Shown here: positions 1-6,998 of the stretch, piece by piece | How positions within the stretch are numbered: the first letter of the stretch is position 1 | Layout: the number at the start of each line of letters is the position of its first letter | Source: Thiobacillaceae bacterium | GTDB taxonomy: Bacteria; Pseudomonadota; Gammaproteobacteria; Burkholderiales; Thiobacillaceae | Assembly (NCBI GenBank): GCA_024643305.1 | Contig: JAHENE010000047.1 | Location: 1-10,757, forward strand | Length of the DNA stretch: 10,757 bases | Reading direction: 5' to 3' | The notes under the pieces: model-generated | What the model saw: the letters and a program-made list of their open reading frames with translations, nothing else | Databases searched by the model: none | Told to the model about the DNA's origin: nothing | Made by a program: the position numbers and the translations under genes

Positions 1-14
1 GGTAAAATTCACGC

Positions 15-989
15 ATGCTGATTGATCCCTTTGGCCGCCGAATCGAATATGTTCGCCTGTCCGTAACGGACAGGTGCGATTTGCGCTGTTCGTATTGCAT
101 GCCAGAGGATTTCAGGGATTTCGAGGAGCCGGCACAGTGGTTGAGTTTTGAAGAAACTGAGCGACTCATCGGCGCCTTTGCACGGCTGGGCGTCAAGCGT
201 GTGCGACTGACAGGGGGCGAGCCACTGTTGCGCCGCAACCTGCCCGATCTTGCAGCAAAGTTGTCTACCCTGCCCGGTATCGAAGATCTCTCGCTTTCCA
301 CCAATGCCACACAGCTTGAAAAGCATGCACACGCGCTAAAGGATGCCGGCGTTACCCGCCTCAATGTCAGCCTCGATTCCCTGCAACGCGAGCGGGTGGA
401 ACAAATCAACGGACGGGACGTGTTCGACAAGGTGATGGCCGGGTTGAAAGCCGCACGCGACGTTGGTTTTACACGAATCAAACTCAACATGGTCGCCATG
501 GCCGGGGTCAACGATGACGAGATCGACGCCATGGTCGAGTTCGCCATGGCCGGCAGCTACGTCCTGCGCCTAATTGAAACCATGCCCATGGGCGATACCG
601 GAAGAGCCTCATCATTTCTCGACCTGCAGCCAGTCAAGGCTCGGCTGGCAAAGAAGTTTAGCCTGATGGAGACGGCCCCCCTCCCAGGCGGCGGACCAGC
701 TCGCTATCTGGGCACATCAGACGGCCGATTCAATATCGGCTTCATCACGCCGCTTTCCCAGCACTTCTGCGAAACCTGCAACCGCGTACGCGTCTCGGTC
801 GATGGTACGCTCTACCTGTGCCTGGGACAGGACGACAAGGTGGAACTGGGGCCGATGCTGCGAGCCGGCGCGAGCGATACAGAGATCGAACAGGCCATCC
901 TTGAAGCCATTTCCCGCAAACCCGAGCGCCACGAGTTCCGCGAGGCCCCCAGGAAACTGGTGCGCTTCATGTCGATGACGGGCGGCTAA
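15..989 (+). CDS. moaA: GTP 3',8-cyclase MoaA (molybdenum cofactor biosynthesis)
   Basis: This is a radical SAM enzyme that, with MoaC, converts GTP to cyclic pyranopterin monophosphate, the first step of molybdenum cofactor synthesis in the cytosol. The 324-residue length is normal for the family. The N-terminal 4Fe-4S/SAM cluster motif is C21-x3-C25-x2-C28, followed by LTGGEP (65-70), STNAT (95-99) and NVSLDSL (117-123). The C-terminal cluster that binds GTP is C252-x2-C255-x13-C269. The protein ends in the Gly-Gly tail (323-324) that is essential in MoaA. The ATG is preceded by an in-frame TAA at 3-5, so this start is well fixed. The ribosome-binding region is at the window edge and looks weak. 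No other moa, moe or mob gene is visible. It converges on the transaldolase gene with one base between stop codons. The family call is secure. Confidence 0.97.
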   Translation: MLIDPFGRRIEYVRLSVTDRCDLRCSYCMPEDFRDFEEPAQWLSFEETERLIGAFARLGVKRVRLTGGEPLLRRNLPDLAAKLSTLPGIEDLSLSTNATQLEKHAHALKDAGVTRLNVSLDSLQRERVEQINGRDVFDKVMAGLKAARDVGFTRIKLNMVAMAGVNDDEIDAMVEFAMAGSYVLRLIETMPMGDTGRASSFLDLQPVKARLAKKFSLMETAPLPGGGPARYLGTSDGRFNIGFITPLSQHFCETCNRVRVSVDGTLYLCLGQDDKVELGPMLRAGASDTEIEQAILEAISRKPERHEFREAPRKLVRFMSMTGG

Positions 990-990
990 T

Positions 991-2067
991 TTACTTCATC
1001 GCCTCAATCAGCTTGTCATAGGCCTCGGCAAACAGACGTACGCCTTCAACCTGCAATTCTTCCCCGACCTGCATGGGGCTGATGCCCAGTGTTTCAAGTG
1101 CTATCAGGGTGGCTTCCGCTTCCGGGAAGTCATTGTGCAAGGTGTCGCCGATGCGGCCATGGTCGGCCAGCGCAGCCAGGGTCTTGTCGGGCAAGGTGTT
1201 GATGGTGTCTGAGCCGATCAAGGGCTCCACATATAACAGGTCGCCATAAGCCGGATTCTTCGTGCCGGTGCTGGCCCAAAGCAGGTATTGCGGCCTGATC
1301 TTGTGTGGCCGCAGAGTGGCGAAGTAATCGCCCATGAAAAAATCCCGATATCGCTGGTAGGCCAGTTTGGCCATGGCAACGGCGGTTTTTCCGCGTAAAG
1401 CCTGCGCTTCGGGGCTGCTTAATGCTTCCAGTTTCTTGTCCACCAGCGTATCCACGCGTGAAAGAAACAGGCTGGCTACTGCCTTGAGCCGGCCGGGGTC
1501 GCCGCCTTTATCCACCCAGGCCCGCGCGCCACGGATATAGGCCTCAAAACAACGCACCGTATGCTGCAGCGAGAACAACAGGGTTACGTTGACGCGCACG
1601 CCATCTGCAATCAGGCGTTCGAAAGCACGTATCCCTTCTTCAGTGCCAGGGACTTTGATCAGCAGGTTCTCGCGGCCAACCAATACGAACAGGCGCTTGG
1701 CCTCACTAATGGTCACCTCCTCATCGTGGGCAAAACGCGGCGCCACTTCCAGGCTGACGTAGCCGTCATCGCCGCCGCTGTTTACATATACGGGATGTAA
1801 GAAATCGCACGCTGCCCGGATATCTTCGCTGACCAGGGCCTCGTATCGTCGTTCTGGGTCGGGCTCCACTGCTCTAAGCAAATCCAGTTGATCGTTGTAC
1901 TCTGTGCTTTCAGTTACAGCCTTGTGGAATATGCTTGGGTTGGAGGTAATGCCTGTCACCCCCTGCTCGATAAGCTGGGCCAACCTGCCCTCGTGAATGT
2001 GGCCGCGGGTCAGGTTGTCCAGCCAGACGCTTTGTCCAAAATGATGTAGATCAGAAAAGACCGGCAT
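991..2067 (-). CDS. tal: Transaldolase (TIGR00876-type, long form)
   Basis: Transaldolase moves a dihydroxyacetone unit between sugar phosphates in the non-oxidative pentose phosphate pathway. From the ATG at 2067 the protein has 358 residues. It shows WLDN near the start, TSNPSIF (about 41-47), a DGYVSLEV stretch, and the LIKVPGT motif, whose Lys138 is the expected Schiff-base lysine. The C-terminal part carries ASTGTKNPAY, typical of the longer cyanobacterial/actinobacterial-type enzyme rather than the 317-residue TalB type. An in-frame GTG at 2076 would add three residues, and a TGA lies just upstream of it. I prefer the ATG because an AAGTGA-like sequence sits at a suitable distance; neither start has a strong ribosome-binding site. 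It follows doxX by 34 bases on the same strand, so the two are probably co-transcribed. No terminator is visible after it, and it ends one base from moaA. Confidence 0.93.
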   Translation of the reverse strand: MPVFSDLHHFGQSVWLDNLTRGHIHEGRLAQLIEQGVTGITSNPSIFHKAVTESTEYNDQLDLLRAVEPDPERRYEALVSEDIRAACDFLHPVYVNSGGDDGYVSLEVAPRFAHDEEVTISEAKRLFVLVGRENLLIKVPGTEEGIRAFERLIADGVRVNVTLLFSLQHTVRCFEAYIRGARAWVDKGGDPGRLKAVASLFLSRVDTLVDKKLEALSSPEAQALRGKTAVAMAKLAYQRYRDFFMGDYFATLRPHKIRPQYLLWASTGTKNPAYGDLLYVEPLIGSDTINTLPDKTLAALADHGRIGDTLHNDFPEAEATLIALETLGISPMQVGEELQVEGVRLFAEAYDKLIEAMK

Positions 2068-2101
2068 GGCATTCACTTGTAATCATGATGACCATATCAG
2101 T

Positions 2102-2563
2102 CTAGTCCAATACGTAATGTCTCCTGATCGCATAGTCGATCGACAGCCTGCCGGCGCCTCGAAACAGCAGTGGCAGGAACAGCACCACATACATCAGCGG
2201 CAACTGATAGCCGTTTTCGCAAACGTTGTAACCATTGCCTGCGTGTACGCTGGCCCATGCCACGACGGTCAGAATCACCAGCGACATACTCGCAAAACGG
2301 GTGCCCAGCCCCAATATCAACAGAATGGGGCCGATTACTTCAGTCCAAGCGGCCAGTTGCCAGCTGATTTCAGTTGGGATGACATTAAAGGGAAATGGAA
2401 ACTGGTCCTGGATGTCGACAAACCAATTCACATCCTGGAGTTTTTTAACGCCGGCACCAAAAAACTCGTGGGCCAGCAGAAACCGGATAACCAGGTTGGG
2501 CAGCCAGTTGCCGATGCCATCGAGAACAATCAGTCCACGCTGGATGAGGTTTGATATAGCCAT
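2102..2563 (-). CDS. DoxX family integral membrane protein
   Basis: This 153-residue inner-membrane protein has about four predicted hydrophobic segments (roughly 22-40, 68-88, 90-108 and 120-138). The first segment carries the DoxX-like pattern F-x-x-G-x-x-K-L followed by aromatic residues. Family members occur with quinone-linked or thiol-related oxidoreductases and in some metal-stress operons, but most have no proven reaction, so no substrate is assigned. The ATG has a good ribosome-binding site (AGGAG, complement at 2569-2573), which fixes the start. Its 5' leader contains a perfect palindrome at 2578-2591 that could be an operator. The transaldolase gene follows on the same strand. The family call is good and the function is unknown. 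Confidence 0.88.
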   Translation of the reverse strand: MAISNLIQRGLIVLDGIGNWLPNLVIRFLLAHEFFGAGVKKLQDVNWFVDIQDQFPFPFNVIPTEISWQLAAWTEVIGPILLILGLGTRFASMSLVILTVVAWASVHAGNGYNVCENGYQLPLMYVVLFLPLLFRGAGRLSIDYAIRRHYVLD

Positions 2564-2577
2564 GTCTTCTCCTGTTG

Positions 2578-2591
2578 GTCATTTAAATGAC
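2578..2591. promoter_or_regulatory. Perfect 14-bp palindrome upstream of doxX (possible operator)
   Basis: GTCATTTAAATGAC is a perfect palindrome lying 14-28 bases upstream of the doxX start, next to its ribosome-binding site. A partial copy of one half (GGTCATTAAT) lies near 2702-2711, closer to selO on the other side of the same divergent region. A dimeric regulator site is one explanation. No regulator gene is adjacent, and the sequence alone does not show binding. Confidence 0.35.
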
Positions 2592-2739
2592 AAATCAAAA
2601 ACCTCGCGAAGGCAAGCCTCATACATTACCTGCGTAGGGTATGGCGAAACCAGCAAAGGCAGTTTTGAATTGGCGGCGGCAAAAAGTACCTATTGGTCGC
2701 CGGGTCATTAATTTGCTTACAGCCAATAAACTATACGCC

Positions 2740-4206
2740 ATGAATGCATTGAAACATCTGGCCTTCGACAACCGCTACGCCACGCTTTCCGAGGCCTTTC
2801 ACACCAGACTGGCGCCCACGCCTGTGCCGGATCCATATCTGGTGGCCTGGAACCCGAATGCCTTCGAATTGCTGGGGCTTGACCACGACAAGGCCCGGCA
2901 CCCGGATTTCGTCACCACTTTTGCGGGCAACATGACGCCGGCAGGAGCCGATCCCTTGGCGGCAATCTATGCCGGCCACCAGTTTGGTCATTATGTCCCG
3001 CAGTTGGGTGATGGCCGCGCCATTCTGTTGGGCGAGGTCGTGCCCCCGGATGGGAACCGCTGGGAAGTGCAATTGAAAGGCGCCGGCCGTACGCCATACT
3101 CGCGCGGCGGCGACGGTCGCGCCGTGCTGCGTTCATCCATCCGCGAATATCTGTGTTCTGAAGCCATGCACGGCCTGGGCATCCCCACCACACGCGCCCT
3201 GTGCATAACCGGCACGGACATGCCCGTCATGCGCGAGAGCGTGGAGACCGGTGCGCTGGTGACACGGCTTGCGCCAAGTTTCATTCGCTTTGGCAGCTTT
3301 GAGGTGTTTTTCTACCGCGACCAGCACGACGAGATCAAAACCCTGGCTGACTTCACGCTGCGCCACTATTTTCCGGAACTGCTTGAGGAAGCCAAACCCT
3401 ACCCCGCCCTGCTGCGCGAGGTAACCCAGCGAACGGCAAAGCTTATGGCGCAATGGCAGGCAGTGGGTTTCTGTCATGGCGTGATGAACACTGACAACAT
3501 GTCCATCCTGGGCCTGACGCTTGATTACGGACCCTATGGCTTCATGGAAGCTTATGACCCCACCTACATCTGCAACCACTCCGACCACGACGGCAGGTAT
3601 GCCTACGACCAGCAGCCCAACATCGGCGCGTGGAACTGTACCTGCCTGGCCCAGGCAATGCTGCCATTGATGGAACTGGAAGAAGCCAAAGAGGCCCTTG
3701 CGATTTATGGCGAAACCTTCGCCACCGAATACATGCGCTTGATGTGTGCCAAGCTCGGACTGCTTTTTGAGGAAGCGTCCGCCCCGCTGGTTACCGGTTT
3801 GCTCGACCTGATGGCACAAAATGCTGTCGATTACACGATTTTCTTCCGCTCGCTGGCTCAGTTCGATTCCGGCGCGAACGCCCCCAATACAGAGATTCGT
3901 GACCAGTTCCTGAAACGCGAGTCTTTCGATGCATGGGCCAGCGGTTATTCGAAAAGACTGCGCGCCAGCGGCAGCGGTGATCAGGTTCGTGCAATGCAGA
4001 TGAATGCCGTCAACCCCAAGTTTGTGCTGCGCAATTATCTGGCTGAAGCTGCCATCCGCAAGGCTCGTGACGAGCGCGACTACACCGAGATCGAACTGCT
4101 GAGAAGCATTCTTGCCAAACCCTTTGACGAACAATCCGAATTCGAGGACTATGCGAAAGAGCCGCCCGACTGGGCGAAGAAAATCGAAGTTAGCTGTTCA
4201 TCATAG
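2740..4206 (+). CDS. selO: Protein adenylyltransferase SelO (YdiU/UPF0061 family)
   Basis: SelO is a pseudokinase-fold enzyme that transfers AMP from ATP to Ser, Thr or Tyr of proteins. Family work links it to redox homeostasis. From the ATG at 2740 the protein has 488 residues, the usual size. Visible hallmarks are WEVQLKGAGRTPYSRGGDGR (108-127) with nucleotide-binding Lys113, the RSSIREY segment (131-137), and GVMNTDNMSILGLTLDYGPYGF. In the last motif, D252 and D262 match the catalytic and metal-binding aspartates of E. coli SelO. The protein ends in CSS, where eukaryotic SelO carries selenocysteine next to this cysteine. The reading frame is open 33 codons further upstream, but that stretch is Lys/Arg-rich and unlike the family, whereas the sequence from 2740 matches the expected N-terminus. 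No good ribosome-binding site precedes it. The next gene begins at the last base of its stop codon, indicating coupling. Confidence 0.95.
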   Translation: MNALKHLAFDNRYATLSEAFHTRLAPTPVPDPYLVAWNPNAFELLGLDHDKARHPDFVTTFAGNMTPAGADPLAAIYAGHQFGHYVPQLGDGRAILLGEVVPPDGNRWEVQLKGAGRTPYSRGGDGRAVLRSSIREYLCSEAMHGLGIPTTRALCITGTDMPVMRESVETGALVTRLAPSFIRFGSFEVFFYRDQHDEIKTLADFTLRHYFPELLEEAKPYPALLREVTQRTAKLMAQWQAVGFCHGVMNTDNMSILGLTLDYGPYGFMEAYDPTYICNHSDHDGRYAYDQQPNIGAWNCTCLAQAMLPLMELEEAKEALAIYGETFATEYMRLMCAKLGLLFEEASAPLVTGLLDLMAQNAVDYTIFFRSLAQFDSGANAPNTEIRDQFLKRESFDAWASGYSKRLRASGSGDQVRAMQMNAVNPKFVLRNYLAEAAIRKARDERDYTEIELLRSILAKPFDEQSEFEDYAKEPPDWAKKIEVSCSS

Positions 4207-4916
4207 TGAAAACCGTTTTAACACTGCTTATTTGCCTAAGCCTTGCAGCCTGCGCCGGGAACCCCATCCAGCGCAAGGACGGCACCAGTTCCGTACGTCC
4301 CATGAGCGTTGCCGGCATCGCCAAGAGCGATGTGGACGATGTCACTGAAGTTGCCCAGCGCGAAACCATCGCCTCGCTTAAACGCCTTACAGAAAAACTC
4401 TACAAGCGTAACCCGGCTGAATTTCAGAAAAATGGGGCGGCGAAAATCGAAGCAGCAGTCACGCAAATATTCGACCCCGTCAATCACTGGCATCTTTCCT
4501 CGCGCCGGAATCTGGACTGGCAGGCCAGCATCAACAATGCATTTACCGAGGGGTTTGCCGGTGACCGTATCGAGTCGCTGATGTCTGGCCTGTTGACCAT
4601 GGTCATGGCCACCTACAACCACAAAACCGAGATGTACATTCTGGACAGCCTTGATCCGCAAAAACTTTACAATGGCGCCCGCAACATCGAAATCGCCGTG
4701 TGGCGGCTGTCCAACGCCAAAAAAGCCAATGGCGAACTTCTTCTTCTGTCCAATGGCGTCGATCCCAATGGCGTGTCCAATCTCAGTTTCGAGCGCGAAT
4801 TCGGCAAGCTCATCGCCGGCCAGGACTTGATCGCCCGCATCATTGAAGACAAGACCAACCGCGCCATACGTTTTAGCGTCGTCAATGCCGCCAGCCTCGT
4901 TTTTCTGCCCATTTAA
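4206..4916 (+). CDS. Lipoprotein of unknown function
   Basis: This 236-residue protein starts with a clear lipoprotein signal peptide: Lys2, a hydrophobic core, and the lipobox L-A-A-C with lipidated Cys16. Ala17 at position +2 suggests sorting to the outer membrane. The mature part is mixed helical, polar and without further cysteines, and I recognise no enzymatic motif. Residues about 36-130 carry most of the charged helices (including GIAKSDVDDV), and the C-terminus ends in a hydrophobic stretch. The GTG start is supported because the signal peptide begins exactly there; it overlaps the selO stop by one base (TAGTG), so translation is probably coupled. The FKBP gene follows after 19 bases. 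It may be a conserved proteobacterial envelope protein, but I cannot name the family. Confidence 0.85.
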   Translation: MKTVLTLLICLSLAACAGNPIQRKDGTSSVRPMSVAGIAKSDVDDVTEVAQRETIASLKRLTEKLYKRNPAEFQKNGAAKIEAAVTQIFDPVNHWHLSSRRNLDWQASINNAFTEGFAGDRIESLMSGLLTMVMATYNHKTEMYILDSLDPQKLYNGARNIEIAVWRLSNAKKANGELLLLSNGVDPNGVSNLSFEREFGKLIAGQDLIARIIEDKTNRAIRFSVVNAASLVFLPI

Positions 4917-4935
4917 CTTTATATAAGGAGCAAAC

Positions 4936-5262
4936 ATGTCTGAACTCATCATCGAAGACCTTGAAGTCGGAACCGGGGACGAAGCAATTCCCGGCAAAAC
5001 CGTCATCGTGCATTACACCGGCTGGCTGACCGACGGCATGAAGTTCGATTCCAGCAAAGACCGCAACGACCCGTTCAATTTTCCGCTGGGCGCAGGACAC
5101 GTCATTCGGGGCTGGGATCAGGGCGTAGCCGGCATGAAAGTCGGTGGAAAGCGCAAACTCACCATCCCGCCGGAGCTGGGCTATGGCAGCCGCGGTGCCG
5201 GTGGGGTCATCCCCCCCAATGCAACGCTGGTGTTTGAAGTGGAATTGCTTGCCGTCAAATAA
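4936..5262 (+). CDS. FKBP-type peptidyl-prolyl cis-trans isomerase
   Basis: This is a single-domain FKBP of 108 residues with no signal peptide, so it is probably a cytosolic folding helper that catalyses proline isomerisation. The fold is complete: VHYTGWL (25-31), FDSS (37-40), the substrate-pocket residues in [11 protein letters not shown] (54-64, with Val56, Ile57 and Trp60), the [17 protein letters not shown] loop (82-98) and a terminal beta strand with Phe100. A strong ribosome-binding site (AAGGAG, 4925-4930) precedes the ATG at ideal spacing. Expression may therefore exceed that of the upstream selO and lipoprotein genes. The next gene begins 6 bases after its stop. Which FKBP subgroup it belongs to and its client proteins are not evident. 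Confidence 0.95.
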   Translation: MSELIIEDLEVGTGDEAIPGKTVIVHYTGWLTDGMKFDSSKDRNDPFNFPLGAGHVIRGWDQGVAGMKVGGKRKLTIPPELGYGSRGAGGVIPPNATLVFEVELLAVK

Positions 5263-5268
5263 GGGCGG

Positions 5269-5613
5269 ATGCTCAGCCTCCCCAAGTCCCTGAATGCATG
5301 GGGAACGCCCGGGTTCAGGGAAGTGCTCAAGCAGGAAATCGAGCACTTGGATTACGGGCAACTCCCCCTGCAACAAGGGCTGGCAATCAGCAGCCAGGTT
5401 GCAGAGAGTGGATTCAGCGCGATGATTCTCAACATCCTGGATGATCCCGGCTTCATTCATGTCAAAGCCGGGATTTTTTATTCCGGCATCATTGCAGGCT
5501 GCAGTTGTGCCGACGACCCCACGCCAATGAACGAGCAGAACGAATACTGCGAGGTGTTGCTGTCTATCGACAAGCTGACCGCAGCGACTGCGATCAAACT
5601 GCTGGCAGAATAA
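5269..5613 (+). CDS. Conserved-looking protein of unknown function, Cys-containing
   Basis: This is a 114-residue soluble protein. A weakly charged N-terminal half (FREVLKQEIEHLDYGQLPLQQGL) is followed by a compact motif with GIFYSGIIAGCSCADDP (68-84) and EYCEV (92-96). Cys78, Cys80 and Cys94 with nearby acidic residues could bind a metal or form a disulfide, but this is inference. From memory it resembles short uncharacterised proteins of beta/gammaproteobacteria; I cannot name the family. A GGGCGG sequence touches the ATG, and the FKBP stop is 6 bases upstream, so translation likely depends on the FKBP gene. Codons 59-71 encode a perfect inverted repeat with a T tract (see the terminator entry). 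Its stop abuts the stop of the PfpI-type gene on the other strand with no spacer. Confidence 0.78.
   Translation: MLSLPKSLNAWGTPGFREVLKQEIEHLDYGQLPLQQGLAISSQVAESGFSAMILNILDDPGFIHVKAGIFYSGIIAGCSCADDPTPMNEQNEYCEVLLSIDKLTAATAIKLLAE
5444..5479 (+). terminator. Terminator-like hairpin plus T tract inside a CDS
   Basis: A perfect 10-bp GC-rich inverted repeat (ATCCCGGCTT at 5444-5453, its complement at 5465-5474) has an 11-base loop and runs into six T residues (5474-5479). This is the form of a Rho-independent terminator for plus-strand transcripts. It lies about 180 bases after the FKBP stop and entirely inside the reading frame of the 114-residue protein. It may be a true terminator or attenuator relieved by translating ribosomes, or a coincidence of coding sequence. 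Confidence 0.5.
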
Positions 5614-6120
5614 TCACCCCTGTGCAACCTTAAGCATCTCGCGCACGAAATCCGGCAGATCGCCCGGCTCGCGCGAGGTGACCAGTTTGTCGTCAACCAC
5701 TACCCCGCTGTCTTCATACAGGGCTCCGTTGTCTTTCAGTTCCTGAGCCACGGACTTGTAGCATGTGGCGCGGCGCCCCCCCAGCAGCCGTGCACTGACC
5801 AATACCTGTGGCCCGTGACAGATGGCAGCAACCGGCTTGTCGGCCTTGAAAAAATCCTTGGCGATGCGCAACGCATGCTGGTCACGCCGCAGGCTTTCCG
5901 GTGCTTTTCCTCCCGGAATGACCAGCAAGCCATAATCAGCTGCATCCACGTCGCGCAGGGTCAGGTCGGCTATCAGAGTGCCGCCATGCTTGCCATGGAA
6001 CTTGTGGCCCTTTTCCGGCGTGGCGATGTCGACTTGAATTCCGGCCTTCTCAAGCGATTCCTTGGGCACGAACAGTTCGCTGTCCTCAAATAGCTCGTCG
6101 GTGATGATCAGTGCTTTCAT
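5614..6120 (-). CDS. DJ-1/PfpI family protein (YhbO/PfpI-like)
   Basis: This is a 168-residue cytosolic protein of the class I glutamine amidotransferase-like superfamily, PfpI branch. The nucleophile elbow AICHGP places Cys101 next to His102, and Glu12 in the ELFEDSEL segment matches the acidic residue of the PfpI active site. Family members have been described as intracellular proteases, chaperones or deglycases acting on glyoxal-modified proteins and nucleotides; the physiological activity remains disputed, so only a stress-protection role is suggested. The ATG has a strong ribosome-binding site (AAGGAG, complement at 6129-6134). Its leader contains two AGACCA direct repeats (6156 and 6169) and a 13-base sequence found again at 10431. 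It is divergent from the VIT-type transporter gene and converges without spacer on the 114-residue gene. Confidence 0.93.
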   Translation of the reverse strand: MKALIITDELFEDSELFVPKESLEKAGIQVDIATPEKGHKFHGKHGGTLIADLTLRDVDAADYGLLVIPGGKAPESLRRDQHALRIAKDFFKADKPVAAICHGPQVLVSARLLGGRRATCYKSVAQELKDNGALYEDSGVVVDDKLVTSREPGDLPDFVREMLKVAQG

Positions 6121-6189
6121 GCTTGGGTCTCCTTACTGAACTTTCAGGTATGTATAGACCAATGTAGCAGACCAGGTCGCGTCATTTGT

Positions 6190-6220
6190 TTGGCATTCGG
6201 GCATGATTTTTAGCTATAGT
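6190..6220 (+). promoter_or_regulatory. Possible promoter for the VIT/DUF389 pair
   Basis: TTGGCA (6190-6195) and TATAGT (6215-6220) resemble sigma-70 -35 and -10 boxes with a slightly long 19-base spacer. Transcription would start near 6227, just upstream of the ATG at 6237, giving a very short leader. That favours the ATG over an in-frame GTG at 6219, which would lie inside the -10 box. This is a pattern match only. Confidence 0.35.
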
Positions 6221-6236
6221 GACCGCATGGTGCCCA

Positions 6237-6998
6237 ATGAAAAAACCAACGCGCGCAACGCTTTACGCTGAACACCTCCCCGAAGCCGTGAGGGCACGCC
6301 TTCAATTGCAGCGCCCATCCCAGAACGTGGCCGATGCCGTACTGGGTGGCATCGACGGCTGCGTGACCACATTTGCCGTCGTTGCCGGTGCAGTGGGTGC
6401 CGGGTTTCCTGCTTCCGTTGCACTTATCCTGGGTTTTGCCAATCTCCTGGCCGACGGGTTCAGCATGGCCGTCAGCAACTACGAATCGATCAAGGCCCTG
6501 CACGAGCAGATCGAAGCCACAAAAAGAACAGAAGAAAACCATATCGAGGAAATCCCGGAAGGCGAACGTGAGGAAGTTCGCCAGATATTCGGAAACAAGG
6601 GGTTCAGCGGTGAACTGCTTGAGCAAATTGTCGACACGATCGCCCAGGATCGCAGGCTGTGGGTGGAAACCATGCTGACCGAAGAATACGGCTTGCAGAG
6701 GAGCGGCCCCAGTCCGTTGAAGTCGGCCCTGGTGACATTTGCATCATTCCTGCTGGTCGGCGCCATTCCCTTGCTGCCTTTTTTGTTTGGGCATATGGAT
6801 ATGCAGTCGCAGTTCTATCTGAGCGCAGTCCTGGCTGGCCTGGTTTTTGCCGGCATCGGCATGGCCAAGGGATTTGTTTTCGGGAAAGCCGTCATCCGTT
6901 CCGGTATCGGCACGCTTCTTACTGCTGGAACGGCATCATCACTGGCCTTTGTAACTGGATTTCTACTGAGGGGGATGCTGGGAATTGAAGCTTATTGA
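6237..6998 (+). CDS. VIT1/CCC1-family iron/manganese transporter
   Basis: This 253-residue membrane protein is related to yeast Ccc1 and plant VIT1, which export Fe2+ or Mn2+ from the cytosol, often in exchange for protons. The first membrane segment carries [22 protein letters not shown] (about 30-51), matching the family signature with Asp40. The second (about 60-82) carries [14 protein letters not shown] soluble region (about 83-160) is rich in Glu ([15 protein letters not shown] and [12 protein letters not shown]), which fits the cytosolic metal-binding domain. Three more hydrophobic segments follow (165-186, 193-212, 225-247). An in-frame GTG at 6219 would add six residues, but the promoter pattern and the MKKP start favour 6237; no clear ribosome-binding site is seen. 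The next gene starts inside its last codons. The family is well supported; metal and direction are inferred. Confidence 0.9.
   Translation: MKKPTRATLYAEHLPEAVRARLQLQRPSQNVADAVLGGIDGCVTTFAVVAGAVGAGFPASVALILGFANLLADGFSMAVSNYESIKALHEQIEATKRTEENHIEEIPEGEREEVRQIFGNKGFSGELLEQIVDTIAQDRRLWVETMLTEEYGLQRSGPSPLKSALVTFASFLLVGAIPLLPFLFGHMDMQSQFYLSAVLAGLVFAGIGMAKGFVFGKAVIRSGIGTLLTAGTASSLAFVTGFLLRGMLGIEAY

Noticed and set aside
2641..2739. 33-codon N-terminal extension of selO
   Set aside because: The added segment is basic and unlike SelO N-termini, and the ATG at 2740 gives the normal length.
3133..4134. Long open frame of 333 codons on the minus strand opposite selO
   Set aside because: It is fully antisense to a clear selO gene, has no recognisable domain, no ribosome-binding site and low-quality composition. 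It is a GC-driven shadow frame.
4236..5006. 256-codon minus-strand frame opposite the lipoprotein and FKBP genes
   Set aside because: The plus-strand genes have a signal peptide, a fold match and ribosome-binding sites; the antisense translation resembles nothing I know.
6156..6174. AGACCA direct repeats 13 bases apart upstream of the PfpI-type gene
   Set aside because: The repeats are only six bases long and common by chance; too weak to list as an operator.
6219..6236. GTG start six codons upstream for the VIT-type transporter
   Set aside because: It would lie within the putative -10 box TATAGT; the ATG at 6237 gives a typical basic N-terminus. It cannot be fully excluded.
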